The translations under genes and the position numbers were made by a program. A DNA stretch of 64,000 nt, from assembly GCF_021602345.1 (NCBI RefSeq), contig NZ_BQID01000015.1, forward strand, positions 62,001 through 126,000, in the 5' to 3' direction. This document shows, in pieces, positions 26,550 to 35,604 of the stretch. Positions within the stretch are counted from its first letter, which is position 1; each line of letters starts with the position of its first letter. Source of the DNA: Pseudomonas pharyngis. Lineage in GTDB: Bacteria > Pseudomonadota > Gammaproteobacteria > Pseudomonadales > Pseudomonadaceae. The notes under the pieces were generated by a model. That model worked only from the letters and a program-made list of their open reading frames with translations, was not told where the DNA came from and ran no database searches.

Positions 26550-26839
26550 GTCTCTCTCCTAAAGTACACACCAAATTTGGCGAAAAATAATGGCAGGCGA
26601 GCAATGTTTTCCTCGGAATTAATCGATCAGGCAGGGTCTGGGCCCAAAGATGGCCTCGATAAGTTCCACTCGGTCTGCGTTAGAGTAATGGTTTATTGTT
26701 ATGTTTAAGTGTTGCAGCGCTCATGCAATTGACAGCTTTTTATTAGATATGTGACGCGGTTAAAACTATGAGAAAGCGGATGTTTGAAGCGTTGCATCAG
26801 ACGTTCCCTCGTATGCTGCAAAAGAGTGTTTTCCCTGAA
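26550..26839. other. 290-nt intergenic region between the two regulator genes
   Basis: AT-rich, with no coding frame or clear terminator. It presumably carries the promoter of the 219-residue regulator gene. Confidence 0.3.
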
Positions 26840-27580
26840 TCAAGGAGTTGAGATCAACCCCCTCATCAGACGATAGCCATACCCGCGAATGCTCTGTATG
26901 GCGTTCGTACCGTACACGTCCTTGATTTTCCCACGCAAGCGGCTGATGGATTTTTCCAGCGCTCGAGGGTCGTAGAATTGGGTGTTCAGCCCCATGATGC
27001 TGGCGATTTCATCGTGGCTGAGAATGTGATTGCCGGTCTGCGCAAAGGCTTGCAGGATCTTCATTTCGGCAAAGGAGATATCCAGTTTCTTGCTGGTGTC
27101 CGAGAGGCAGATGCGGGTGGGGTCCAGCACCAGGCTGATATCCCGCTGCCATTCTTCGCTGTCGAAGAACTCACCCAGCAGTTCCGCGCTTTCATCGGAC
27201 AAGGTATTGAGTTTGATACAGAAGTCGGCACCGGCCAGAAAGTACTTGATCTTGTTGTGGGCGCCGCGACCCGTGATCACTGCACAAATAATCGGCTTCA
27301 AGTTGTCGTTGCGCAGGTTTTCCACCAGCGCAAGGTTATCTTCGAGTGCCTGAGGGCTGTCGATGATAATGAAGATCGCCCGATACAGGCCGTGATATTC
27401 GTTGTGCTGATATGAACTAATGTAGGCGTCGGCTTCAACAGCCACACCGCTCTGCACATGCTTTGCGATTAGCGCGCTAAAGTGTTCAGCCACGCCACGG
27501 GTACGACCCAGGGTGAGAACACCTGGTTCGTCGCTTGTGCGGCGCGGGCTTCTAGTCGCTAAGTTACCTGTGAGCATCAT
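26840..27580 (-). CDS. second winged-helix regulator with degenerate N-terminal domain
   Basis: A 246-residue protein. The C-terminal winged helix is clear (KLDISFAEMKILQAFAQTGNHILSHDEIASIMG, ALEKSISRLRGKIKDVYGTNAIQSIRGYGYRLMRG). The N-terminal part has a receiver-like alternation (YRAIFIIIDSPQALEDNLALVENL, KPIICAVITGRGAHNKIKYFLAGADFCIKLNTL) but lacks the acidic pocket and acceptor aspartate, so it is probably phosphorylation-independent. It is related in layout to the neighbouring 219-residue regulator. The two start ATGs are adjacent (27580, 27577). Confidence 0.7.
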   Translation of the reverse strand: MMLTGNLATRSPRRTSDEPGVLTLGRTRGVAEHFSALIAKHVQSGVAVEADAYISSYQHNEYHGLYRAIFIIIDSPQALEDNLALVENLRNDNLKPIICAVITGRGAHNKIKYFLAGADFCIKLNTLSDESAELLGEFFDSEEWQRDISLVLDPTRICLSDTSKKLDISFAEMKILQAFAQTGNHILSHDEIASIMGLNTQFYDPRALEKSISRLRGKIKDVYGTNAIQSIRGYGYRLMRGLISTP

Positions 27581-28086
27581 GCATTGACTCGAAAAGGTGC
27601 TGACATCGGGATGTTAAAGCACCGGTTCTCATCTGTGACTGACAATTGGTAACATTTGGACGAATTTTAGACGTGGCTCCCGAGTTTTCTAACAATAATT
27701 AAGCGATTCAAGCTTTTAGTTGATTTTTTCGAGGCTGTGAACTAACGGAATTGAGGCCGTTAGATGGTGGCAATATGGAATGGTGCCACTATTTTGTAAT
27801 TATCGCGAGCTGTTTTTATGTCCCTTGGCCATCACTCAACTGCATACGTATCAGAGCAGTGTGAGGTGGGTCACATTTTATGGGGAGGCCTGTCTTTTGG
27901 CTATAACGTCGACAAGTTCACACACGGACGTTTATTAACATGCCTTGAGTGTGGCTTTTGATAAGACATATTCTCCGTCCCCGAGTCGGGCAATGGGTGC
28001 GCATCTGCCAATTGTTTTACTTCAGATACTCAATGCCTGAATGCATTTAACAGGGCGCCCGCAAAGAGCGCTCTGACGGAGGATTA
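27581..28086. other. 506-nt AT-rich intergenic region before uppP
   Basis: No gene that I can support. It contains the spaced inverted repeat GGTGGCA...TGCCAC near 27763-27789. A 47-codon frame (27818-27961) without a convincing ribosome site is discussed under rejected items. Confidence 0.3.
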
Positions 28087-28920
28087 ATGGATTTACTGAC
28101 CTTGTTCAAGGTGCTGATTCTTGGGGCGGTAGAAGGCCTGACCGAGTTCCTGCCCATTTCCAGTACGGGCCACCAGATTATCGTTGCCGACTTGCTGGAG
28201 TTCGGCGGTGAACGCGCCATGGCGTTCAACATCATTATTCAACTGGGCGCCATTCTGGCCGTGGTCTGGGAGTTTCGCCCGAAGATCATCGAGATCGTCA
28301 AAGGCCTGCCGACCCAAAGCAATGCCCAGCGTTTTACCCGCAATCTGCTGATCGCCTTTTTCCCGGCAGTCATTCTCGGCGTGTTATTCGCCGACACGAT
28401 TCATGAATACCTGTTCAACCCGATCACCGTAGCGGTCGCATTGGTCGTGGGGGGCATCGTGATGTTGTGGGCCGAGCAGCGCGATCATGTAGTGAGCGTC
28501 GACCATGTGGACGACATGAAGTGGGCCGACGCGCTGAAGATCGGTTGCGTACAGTGCCTGGCGATGATTCCGGGCACGTCGCGCTCCGGTTCCACCATCA
28601 TCGGCGGTCTGCTGTTCGGCCTGTCACGCAAGGCCGCCACGGAGTTCTCGTTCTTCCTGGCGATGCCGACCATGGTCGGCGCTGCGGTGTATTCCGGCTA
28701 CAAGTACCGCGAACTGTTCCAGAGCAGCGACCTGCCGGTCTTCGCCCTGGGCTTCGTCGTAGCGTTCATCTTCGCGATGATCGCCGTGCGCGGCCTGCTG
28801 AAGTTCATTGCGAACCACAGCTACGCCACTTTCGCCTGGTATCGGATCGGCTTCGGCTTGCTGATCCTTGCCACCTGGCAATTTGGTTGGGTCAACTGGA
28901 CGGCGGCCGCAGCCGCCTGA
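28087..28920 (+). CDS. uppP: undecaprenyl-diphosphate phosphatase
   Basis: A 277-residue integral membrane enzyme that recycles undecaprenyl pyrophosphate to the monophosphate carrier used by peptidoglycan and exopolysaccharide synthesis. The two active-site signatures are present: [18 protein letters not shown] near residue 16 and [33 protein letters not shown] near residue 162. A strong GGAGG ribosome site precedes ATG. It closes the polymer locus functionally and is convergent with dusA. Confidence 0.94.
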   Translation: MDLLTLFKVLILGAVEGLTEFLPISSTGHQIIVADLLEFGGERAMAFNIIIQLGAILAVVWEFRPKIIEIVKGLPTQSNAQRFTRNLLIAFFPAVILGVLFADTIHEYLFNPITVAVALVVGGIVMLWAEQRDHVVSVDHVDDMKWADALKIGCVQCLAMIPGTSRSGSTIIGGLLFGLSRKAATEFSFFLAMPTMVGAAVYSGYKYRELFQSSDLPVFALGFVVAFIFAMIAVRGLLKFIANHSYATFAWYRIGFGLLILATWQFGWVNWTAAAAA

Positions 28921-28943
28921 CCCTCAGCCGCGCAGGCCGGGCC

Positions 28944-29963
28944 TCAACGCCCGGCCAGCAACTCCGCCGCCTGATCCAGCAACGCCAGCGGATCCTTGGC
29001 CTTGTGGATATCCACCGACAACAACTGACGAAACTTGCGCGCCCCCGGGAACCCGGTGCCCAGGCCCAGCACATGCCTAGTGATGTGATGCATCGCGCCG
29101 CCGGCCAGCAAATGCTCGGCTATATAAGGCCGCAACTGCGCCAGCGCCTCGGCCCGGCTGATCACCGGCGCGGTACTGCCGAACAACTGCTGATCCACCT
29201 CGGCCAGCAGATAAGGATTGTGATAGGCCTCGCGCCCCAGCATCACCCCGTCAAAGGTCTGCAAATGCTCATGGCAGGCCTCCATCGTCTTGATCCCGCC
29301 GTTCAGAATGAACTCCAGCTCAGGAAAATCCGCCTTCAACCGCGCCGCCACGTCATAACGCAACGGCGGAATGTCACGGTTCTCCTTCGGCGACAACCCC
29401 TCCAGAATCGCAATCCGCGCATGCACCGTAAAACTGGTGCACCCGGCATCGCGCACCGTGCCGACGAAATCGCACAGCTCCTCATAACTGTCCCGCCCAT
29501 TGATCCCGATCCGATGCTTCACCGTCACTGGAATCGACACCGCATCCCGCATCGCCTTCACACAATCCGCCACCAACTGCGGATGCCCCATCAGGCACGC
29601 ACCGATCATATTGTTCTGCACCCGATCACTCGGGCAGCCAACGTTCAGATTCACCTCGTCGTAACCATGCTCCTGCGCCATGCGCGCGCAAGCGGCCAGG
29701 TCCAGCGGGACACTACCGCCCAACTGCAACGCCAGCGGATGCTCGGCTTCGTTGTGACGGAGGAAACGCTCGTGATCGCCGTTGAGCAGAGCGCCGGTGG
29801 TGACCATTTCGGTGTAGAGCAGAGCGTTTTTCGACAGGATGCGTAGGAAGTACCGGCAGTGACGGTCAGTCCAATCCATCATCGGCGCCACACTGAAGCG
29901 GCGAGATGGCTCGGAACGGGTATGGCTAATGTTTACGGGCGCTTCAGGTTTTTCGAAATTCAT
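28944..29963 (-). CDS. dusA: tRNA-dihydrouridine synthase A
   Basis: A 339-residue FMN enzyme reducing uridine to dihydrouridine in the tRNA D-loop (positions 20/20a). Motifs: FSVAPMMDWTDRHCRYF, MVTTGALLNGD, QLGGSVPLDLA, the catalytic cysteine in NVGCPSDRVQNNMIGACLMG, VTVKHRIGI, and LNGGIKTMEA. The 5' end of dusA is a known integration site for prophages and islands; the integrase gene begins 102 bp from its start codon. The stop codon lies in the loop of a GC-rich hairpin (GGCCGGGC / GCCCGGCC, 28935-28956). Confidence 0.95.
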   Translation of the reverse strand: MNFEKPEAPVNISHTRSEPSRRFSVAPMMDWTDRHCRYFLRILSKNALLYTEMVTTGALLNGDHERFLRHNEAEHPLALQLGGSVPLDLAACARMAQEHGYDEVNLNVGCPSDRVQNNMIGACLMGHPQLVADCVKAMRDAVSIPVTVKHRIGINGRDSYEELCDFVGTVRDAGCTSFTVHARIAILEGLSPKENRDIPPLRYDVAARLKADFPELEFILNGGIKTMEACHEHLQTFDGVMLGREAYHNPYLLAEVDQQLFGSTAPVISRAEALAQLRPYIAEHLLAGGAMHHITRHVLGLGTGFPGARKFRQLLSVDIHKAKDPLALLDQAAELLAGR

Positions 29964-30019
29964 TGATACTGATCTTTTATACAGCGGTTTTTACCCATTT
30001 TTCCTTGTTTTCTGAGGTC

Positions 30020-30060
30020 GCTTGCTACAATGTAGCAAGCGAATTCGGCAATGTAGCAAC
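30020..30060. promoter_or_regulatory. palindrome and half-site before the integrase gene (att arm or operator)
   Basis: A 21-nt palindrome (GCTTGCTACA-A-TGTAGCAAGC, 30020-30040) is followed 10 nt later by a half-copy (ATGTAGCAAC, 30051-30060) ending 5 nt before the integrase ATG. The position between dusA and the integrase fits recombinase arm-type sites, an excisionase site or an autoregulatory operator. The attachment core itself is expected inside the first codons of dusA, and I could not find its second copy in this window. Confidence 0.5.
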
Positions 30061-30065
30061 TGGAA

Positions 30066-31145
30066 ATGGGCACGATCACATCACGCAAGCGCAAGGACAA
30101 CTCGACGGCCTACACGGCGCAGATACGGATCAATCGGGACGGGCGCACAGTTTATCAGGAAAGCCAAACCTTCGACCGAAAGCAGGTTGCGCAGGCTTGG
30201 ATCAAACGGCGTGAGACGGAGCTGGCAGAGCCGGGTGCAATTGAGCGTGCAAACCGTAAGGGTGTGACGATCAGGAAGATGATTGAGCAGTACCTCGACG
30301 AGTACGAGAAGATCCGGCCACTGGGCAAGACCAAGAATGCGACTTTGAAGGCGATCAAGGATACCTGGTTGGGGGATCTCGACGACTCGGCTCTGACCAG
30401 TCAGAAACTCGTGGAATTTGCTCAGTGGCGGATGAGTAAGGAGGGTGGCGCAGTTCAGGCGCAGACGGTCGGTAATGATCTCTCGCATCTGGGTGCGGTT
30501 CTGTCCGTGGCGCGACCGGCGTGGGGCTACGAGGTAGATCCGCTGGCCATGCCCGACGCGCGCAAGGTGCTGCGAAAGCTGGGAATGGTGAGCAAGAGCA
30601 AGGAGCGTAACCGTCGGCCGACGCTCGACGAGTTGGACAAGTTGATGGGGCACTTTTTTGAAATGCAGGTTCGTCGACCTGAGTCTATCAACATGCCGAA
30701 AATGATTGCATTTGCACTCTTCTCGACGCGCCGGCAGGAGGAGATCACGCGGATCCGCTGGGATGATCTCGACGAGTCCCGGCAGGCCGTCCTGGTGCGT
30801 GATATGAAAAACCCCGGACAGAAGATTGGCAACGATGTGTGGTGCCATTTGCCGGATGAGGCTTGGACGATCCTGCAGAGCATGCCCAGGATCGAGCGGG
30901 AGATCTTTCCGTACAACTCCAGGTCCGTATCTGCATCGTTTACGCGGGCGTGCCCGCTCTTGGGGATTGAGGATCTGCACTTCCATGATCTGAGGCACGA
31001 AGGTGTGAGTCGTCTGTTTGAGATGGACTGGGACATTCCTAGGGTGTCAAGTGTCTCTGGGCATAGAGACTGGAACTCATTGAGGCGTTACACTCACCTT
31101 CATAAGCTAGGGGATAAGTATTTGGGTTGGAAGTGGTTGCTCTAG
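30066..31145 (+). CDS. tyrosine recombinase (integrase), dusA-type
   Basis: 359 residues. An N-terminal arm-binding part (GTITSRKRKDNSTAYTAQIRINRDGRTVYQESQTFD) precedes a core-binding helical domain (about 60-170) and the catalytic domain: first arginine in FALFSTRRQEEITRIRWDDL, the HxxR box in LHFHDLRHEGVSRLFE, and the last histidine and nucleophile tyrosine in SVSGHRDWNSLRRYTHLHKLG. Its position head-to-head with dusA matches the integrase family known to target the dusA 5' end. It opens the accessory region. Confidence 0.93.
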   Translation: MGTITSRKRKDNSTAYTAQIRINRDGRTVYQESQTFDRKQVAQAWIKRRETELAEPGAIERANRKGVTIRKMIEQYLDEYEKIRPLGKTKNATLKAIKDTWLGDLDDSALTSQKLVEFAQWRMSKEGGAVQAQTVGNDLSHLGAVLSVARPAWGYEVDPLAMPDARKVLRKLGMVSKSKERNRRPTLDELDKLMGHFFEMQVRRPESINMPKMIAFALFSTRRQEEITRIRWDDLDESRQAVLVRDMKNPGQKIGNDVWCHLPDEAWTILQSMPRIEREIFPYNSRSVSASFTRACPLLGIEDLHFHDLRHEGVSRLFEMDWDIPRVSSVSGHRDWNSLRRYTHLHKLGDKYLGWKWLL

Positions 31146-31199
31146 ACTTATATAGTAAGATTCTATTTAAGCTTTAATGGATTGGGAGTTATTCTTCAC

Positions 31200-32588
31200 A
31201 TGGAGTTATCTGTTCTGCTAGATGACCTGCCTACTTTGGATGATAAGCTGGCCTGGGATTGCGAGCTTGAAAGAATTTCCAATAGGGTGGCTAATTGCTC
31301 TGCGCCGCATGTGCTTGGGATTCATGGAAACTGGGGGAGCGGTAAAACTAGTTTTATGAGACAAATGCAGCATCGATTAGGCGGGAATTTCGATGAAGAT
31401 GGCTCTGTGTGTAAAGGTAAATATTTCAAAAAACATCAAGCCAATAAAGGTGTAGTAACTGTTTGGTTTGATGCTTGGCGTTATCAGAATGAATTGACGC
31501 CTGTGGTGGCGCTGCTGCAAGAAATTCGTCGCCAACTATCGGTTATGCCTATTGTGAAAGCGAAGTTTCTGAAGCTGGGAGAGATTGCGTTACGTTATAC
31601 ATTAGATGGTTTGAGTGATGTAGGTAAAGCCATTGGAGTTGAAGCTGTCCCAAGCGGAGAAAAGATACAGAAAATTGGAGAGCAGTGGGAGCTTCAGCAT
31701 CACGCACAAATATTAAACTCAGATTCTATACGTAAACATCTTCACGAGACGATTCTAAGCCTCTTGCCCAAAGGTAATAACTCTCGAATTGTAGTGTTTA
31801 TCGATGATCTTGATCGTTGTAATCCCAAGGCAGCGTTCAGATTGTTGGAGGGGTTGAAGATTTATCTCAATATCCCAAGCTGTGTGTTTGTTTTAGGTAT
31901 GAATGAAAGTGTTCTGACTGATGCTATTAGAGAGGAGATTTCCGCCCCTGGAAATGCCAGCCTTGGCGAGTTAAGCTTGCGAGCAAGTCATTACTTGGAA
32001 AAAATATGTACTGATATTTATAGGCTGCCTCTCCCCCCAGACTCAAGTGCTTTATTTAGTTTGCTGTTGTCAGCTTCCGTATGCACGGATTATGTTAATG
32101 CATTTAATTTGTGCGTGGGCGACAAAATTTGTTTGCCACCAAATCCACGACGACTTAAAGCATTGGCAAATCAGTGGGCGAGATTCTCAGGCTGCATAAA
32201 ATTTCCTGATACTGCTACTGAGCAGGGGATTTGGGCAGCGAGAGTTACTGTTGCAGCATATATTCATCAGTTTCATCGCGATCTATGGGAGCGATGGCAT
32301 TTTGATCATGATTTTTGGATTGAATTTCTTGCTTGGTGTAATGGGGAGCGGAGTTTTAGCCCTGACGGCGAGTCAATTTCTCCTCCTTGGGCGTCGGCTC
32401 TAAAATTGAGTACGAGAATATTGAATCCACATACGGGTGTACTTCCAAATTGGTCACTTCAATACCCTAACCCTGGTGATATTGATGTATTATGGATCGA
32501 TGAGCTTATACGGGTTTACGGTGATTATTTAAAGCCTGTAGATTTCAAGCCATTGCTTATGGGTAAGCAACTGGCAAAGGAAAATTAA
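31200..32588 (+). CDS. KAP-family P-loop NTPase
   Basis: A 462-residue protein. Walker A GNWGSGKTSF is near residue 43, the KAP signature VWFDAWRYQNE near 89, Walker B VVFIDDLDRCNP near 198, and GMNESVL shortly after. No transmembrane pair is obvious, unlike many KAP proteins. The C-terminal 150 residues match nothing I recognise. Base composition is much richer in A+T than in the flanking host genes, a sign of transfer. Start at ATG 31200 (GGGAG upstream) rather than the TTG at 31182. It is separated from the NACHT gene by only 1 nt, so the two form one transcription unit, probably a defence module. Confidence 0.82.
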   Translation: MELSVLLDDLPTLDDKLAWDCELERISNRVANCSAPHVLGIHGNWGSGKTSFMRQMQHRLGGNFDEDGSVCKGKYFKKHQANKGVVTVWFDAWRYQNELTPVVALLQEIRRQLSVMPIVKAKFLKLGEIALRYTLDGLSDVGKAIGVEAVPSGEKIQKIGEQWELQHHAQILNSDSIRKHLHETILSLLPKGNNSRIVVFIDDLDRCNPKAAFRLLEGLKIYLNIPSCVFVLGMNESVLTDAIREEISAPGNASLGELSLRASHYLEKICTDIYRLPLPPDSSALFSLLLSASVCTDYVNAFNLCVGDKICLPPNPRRLKALANQWARFSGCIKFPDTATEQGIWAARVTVAAYIHQFHRDLWERWHFDHDFWIEFLAWCNGERSFSPDGESISPPWASALKLSTRILNPHTGVLPNWSLQYPNPGDIDVLWIDELIRVYGDYLKPVDFKPLLMGKQLAKEN

Positions 32589-32589
32589 T

Positions 32590-35541
32590 ATGAGTTATTT
32601 TATGTTCGATCTGCCAGATCTTTGGAGTGAGGTTGAATTACGGCCTTACTTAGGAGAAGTCAAGCGGCGACATGGTATTGTAGAGACACTTGCTCTACCT
32701 TCGATGCGAGATTTGCCGCCGGTTCAGATCGAAACTCTATTTGTATCTCCATTGCTTGCAAGTGTTCCAGTAGCTGCCGATAGCGATCCGGAAGGATGGC
32801 CAGTTGGAAACAACTTATTATTTGAGCTCCAGGATACTCGTCAGCTTGTTGTGTTAGGCGACCCTGGGGGAGGTAAAACGACGTTGAGTAACTGGCTCGC
32901 GTGGAGGTTGGCCGCAGGGTTAAACTCACCATTGCCTGAAGCTCTTAAAAATCGAGTCCCTATTCCGTGTGTATTACGCGACATGCCTGCGGACTTATTC
33001 AATATTGATGTAAAACTCGCTGACCTAACTTGCTCCGTAGCAGACAAATTATTGGGCGGCGCGGCAAAGCCAGCGGTAAAAGAAGCTTTAGTAAGGCGGG
33101 TAAATCAAGGGGCATATGTTCTTATTCTAGATGGTATTGATGAAATTCCTCTAGATAATCGAGTGGCAGTTTCGAACTGGATCAGAGAAGCATATCAGTT
33201 TGGCGGCCTAGTCTTAGCTACTTCTCGAATAGTTGGCTATGAGGATGGCCCCGTAGATCGTTTAGAAACAAACATCACTCATTCTGTTCCCAAGACTTAC
33301 TCTGCAAAAAAATATGTAGACTTCGGGAGCGTCGTTGATGAAGCGATGTTGAAGGAGTATAAGAATAGTTTTACATATAGCGCTCGTCGAAGTGAAGTTA
33401 GGGGGCCTTTAAGGTGGGCGCATATAAGATATTTAATGCCTTTTGATCAAGAGCGGATTTCTGTATTCGCGGAAAATTGGTACCGTCAGCGTTGCGCTAC
33501 ACAGCAGGAGGCCTCTCAAAAAACAACAGACCTTCTAATAGCGCTGAGCAAATCTGAAGTTACACAGAAGTTAGCTAGGACGCCTAATCTGCTGAGCTTA
33601 ATGGCAATAGTTCATCGTGAACGCGCGCATCTCCCAGATGGTAAAGCGCTTTTATATGAGGAGATTGTCAATGCTTACATAAATACAATCGATAAGCAGC
33701 GAAAAATCGCGCCTGGGGATACACTTGCACAATATGGTTGGAAAGATCGTAAAGCTTGGTTAGCTTATGTTGGCTTTAAGATGCAAGCAATGAGGAGTAG
33801 TTCGGCAGGAGATAGTCGTGATGCTGGAATATTGGTGGATGAGCATGATGTCAAGCAGTGGCTGAAAGATGCAATGGAAATTTCGGGGGTCGAAAATCCT
33901 GAGGTCGCAGCTTCAACCTTTCTCAATTGGGTTGCTCGCCGAAGCGGGTTGTTACTGCCAAGAGGGGAGGCTCGTTATGCATTCGTGCACTTGAGTTTTC
34001 AGGAGTACTTCTGCGCGTGTTATTTGGATTCGTGTATTGTTCGACCTGCTTTTGTTATGGGGAAGCTGCCAAAAAAAGCGTTGGTAACAAAAGAAAGTTT
34101 AGCTTGGTGGAGCGAGGAGTCTCATTGGCTTGAGACTCTAGTGTTTTTATTTGAGCTTTTGTCGGCTGAGCGCGACTCCGAATGGGTTGATAATTTAGCT
34201 GGAATAATATTTGGCGATGAAATTAATAGTGTAGCACTATTTGATCAGCCTTCAGAGCTGGCGGCTAGGCTTTTAAAAAATAAGCACATAAAGATAAGCA
34301 GCACTATTCGGAATGAGTTGGCAGTTTCTCTCGGGGCTTCTGCGTTGAGCGACTGGGAAGGTAAGCGGTTTAATAGTGACTCTGGCGTTTTGTTGTCTCT
34401 GCTGGACACCGGTTATGCAGTTGCAATTGATGACGTATTATCTGAAAAAATTGATGATGCTAATAAAGTTATTAGTAGTAAGCTTGTTGGCGAGCTGAGT
34501 GAAGTATTAGACCCAACCTTGGTGCGCGTATTGATTATTGAAACTGCTAAGCGTATTGATGTTGCGATTCTCAAAAAATTTACCAATTTGAAATATTTGA
34601 GGATCAAAGGTGCCGATATAAGGGACTCGTCTTTTTTGAAAGGTTTTACGGGGCTTAGGCTTTTACAGCTTGGTTCGCTTCCTCTCACAGAAATAAAGCC
34701 GCTGTCGTCGTTTAGAAATTTATATCATGTGGAGCTGCATGATATGGCTATCTCAGATGTTGAGGTGCTTTCTAGGCTTGTAATGATGCAGACTTTAGAA
34801 CTGCACGATATTGCAGTGACGAATTTGTCGTCTCTCCAAAACCTTCGGAACCTGCTTTACTTGAGCGTTAAGAATGTCAATGTGACTGATCTAGGATTTT
34901 TGGCTAAACTTAAACAGTTGACTACTCTTCAATTGCAAGGGTTGTCTGAGCTTAATGTTTCTTCGATTGCTAGTTTAAAAAATTTAGAATATCTCAAGTT
35001 GGCGGATTGTCCAGTTAAAGACTTGTCTTTTCTTATTGGGTTGAAGCGTCTTAAAACCTTGGATTTAAGAAGTTTAGTGGTAGATGATGTAAAGGTTGTA
35101 GGTAAGATGAATGGTTTGGAATATATTTACATTATTGCGTGCAAGCTTGAATCTTTATCCTGCTTGAGTGGTTTGTCAAAATTAAAGGGGTTGGGTGTTC
35201 TTGATTTGCCTATTACCGATCTTGACTTTGTATCGGGTCTAAAAGAACTGCAGACACTTTATTTGTCACAGGTGAATGTTGAGGATTTGACTCCGCTTGC
35301 ATCATTGAAGAATCTTACGAATCTTCAACTGTTTGAATTGCCTGTTTCAAACGTATCGCCATTGAGTCGTTGCAAGAATCTAGAGATTTTGACTTTGTCC
35401 TGTAAGGATGTTGTGGACGTATCGCCTTTGAAAAAGCTGCCAAAGCTTCATAAACTCTGTTTGGCGGGTTCCAGTGTAGAGGATCTTTCACCTCTGGAGA
35501 GTGTTGAGGGGCTTAAGGTTGAGTGGGAGATGCCGTACTGA
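32590..35541 (+). CDS. NACHT ATPase with leucine-rich repeats (bacterial NLR-like)
   Basis: 983 residues. A short N-terminal extension (about 1-80) precedes the NACHT ATPase: Walker A VVLGDPGGGKTTLSNW near residue 90, Walker B YVLILDGIDEIPLDN near 177, a sensor-like LVLATSRIVGYED near 213, and the winged-helix segment LARTPNLLSLMAIVHRE. A helical region follows (about 400-655). The C-terminus (about 660-975) is 14 consecutive 22-residue repeats of the type LxxLxxLxLxxxxVxDLSPL, without insertions. NACHT proteins of this layout are known anti-phage sensors; the effector part is not evident here, so the KAP partner or the N-terminus may supply it. AT-rich. Confidence 0.88.
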   Translation: MSYFMFDLPDLWSEVELRPYLGEVKRRHGIVETLALPSMRDLPPVQIETLFVSPLLASVPVAADSDPEGWPVGNNLLFELQDTRQLVVLGDPGGGKTTLSNWLAWRLAAGLNSPLPEALKNRVPIPCVLRDMPADLFNIDVKLADLTCSVADKLLGGAAKPAVKEALVRRVNQGAYVLILDGIDEIPLDNRVAVSNWIREAYQFGGLVLATSRIVGYEDGPVDRLETNITHSVPKTYSAKKYVDFGSVVDEAMLKEYKNSFTYSARRSEVRGPLRWAHIRYLMPFDQERISVFAENWYRQRCATQQEASQKTTDLLIALSKSEVTQKLARTPNLLSLMAIVHRERAHLPDGKALLYEEIVNAYINTIDKQRKIAPGDTLAQYGWKDRKAWLAYVGFKMQAMRSSSAGDSRDAGILVDEHDVKQWLKDAMEISGVENPEVAASTFLNWVARRSGLLLPRGEARYAFVHLSFQEYFCACYLDSCIVRPAFVMGKLPKKALVTKESLAWWSEESHWLETLVFLFELLSAERDSEWVDNLAGIIFGDEINSVALFDQPSELAARLLKNKHIKISSTIRNELAVSLGASALSDWEGKRFNSDSGVLLSLLDTGYAVAIDDVLSEKIDDANKVISSKLVGELSEVLDPTLVRVLIIETAKRIDVAILKKFTNLKYLRIKGADIRDSSFLKGFTGLRLLQLGSLPLTEIKPLSSFRNLYHVELHDMAISDVEVLSRLVMMQTLELHDIAVTNLSSLQNLRNLLYLSVKNVNVTDLGFLAKLKQLTTLQLQGLSELNVSSIASLKNLEYLKLADCPVKDLSFLIGLKRLKTLDLRSLVVDDVKVVGKMNGLEYIYIIACKLESLSCLSGLSKLKGLGVLDLPITDLDFVSGLKELQTLYLSQVNVEDLTPLASLKNLTNLQLFELPVSNVSPLSRCKNLEILTLSCKDVVDVSPLKKLPKLHKLCLAGSSVEDLSPLESVEGLKVEWEMPY

Positions 35542-35567
35542 AAAAGGGCACTGAACAGTGCCCTTTT
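35541..35567 (+). terminator. terminator of the KAP-NACHT unit
   Basis: Stem GGGCACTG / CAGTGCCC (35546-35553 with 35556-35563), then TTTT. It begins at the NACHT stop codon. The reverse reading has five T, so it can also stop the leftward phage operon. Confidence 0.85.
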
Positions 35568-35604
35568 ATGTTTTTTTTGAATCGATCTCTTGGCTTATTG
35601 GGTT

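Noticed and set aside
27818-27961. A 47-codon frame (starts MSLGHHSTAYVSEQ) in the gap before uppP
   Set aside because: No convincing ribosome site, no recognisable family, and short enough to arise by chance; it could be revisited if conserved in relatives.
29963-30214. An 83-codon plus-strand frame across the dusA-integrase gap
   Set aside because: It overlaps the palindromic site and the integrase start in another frame and has no ribosome site.
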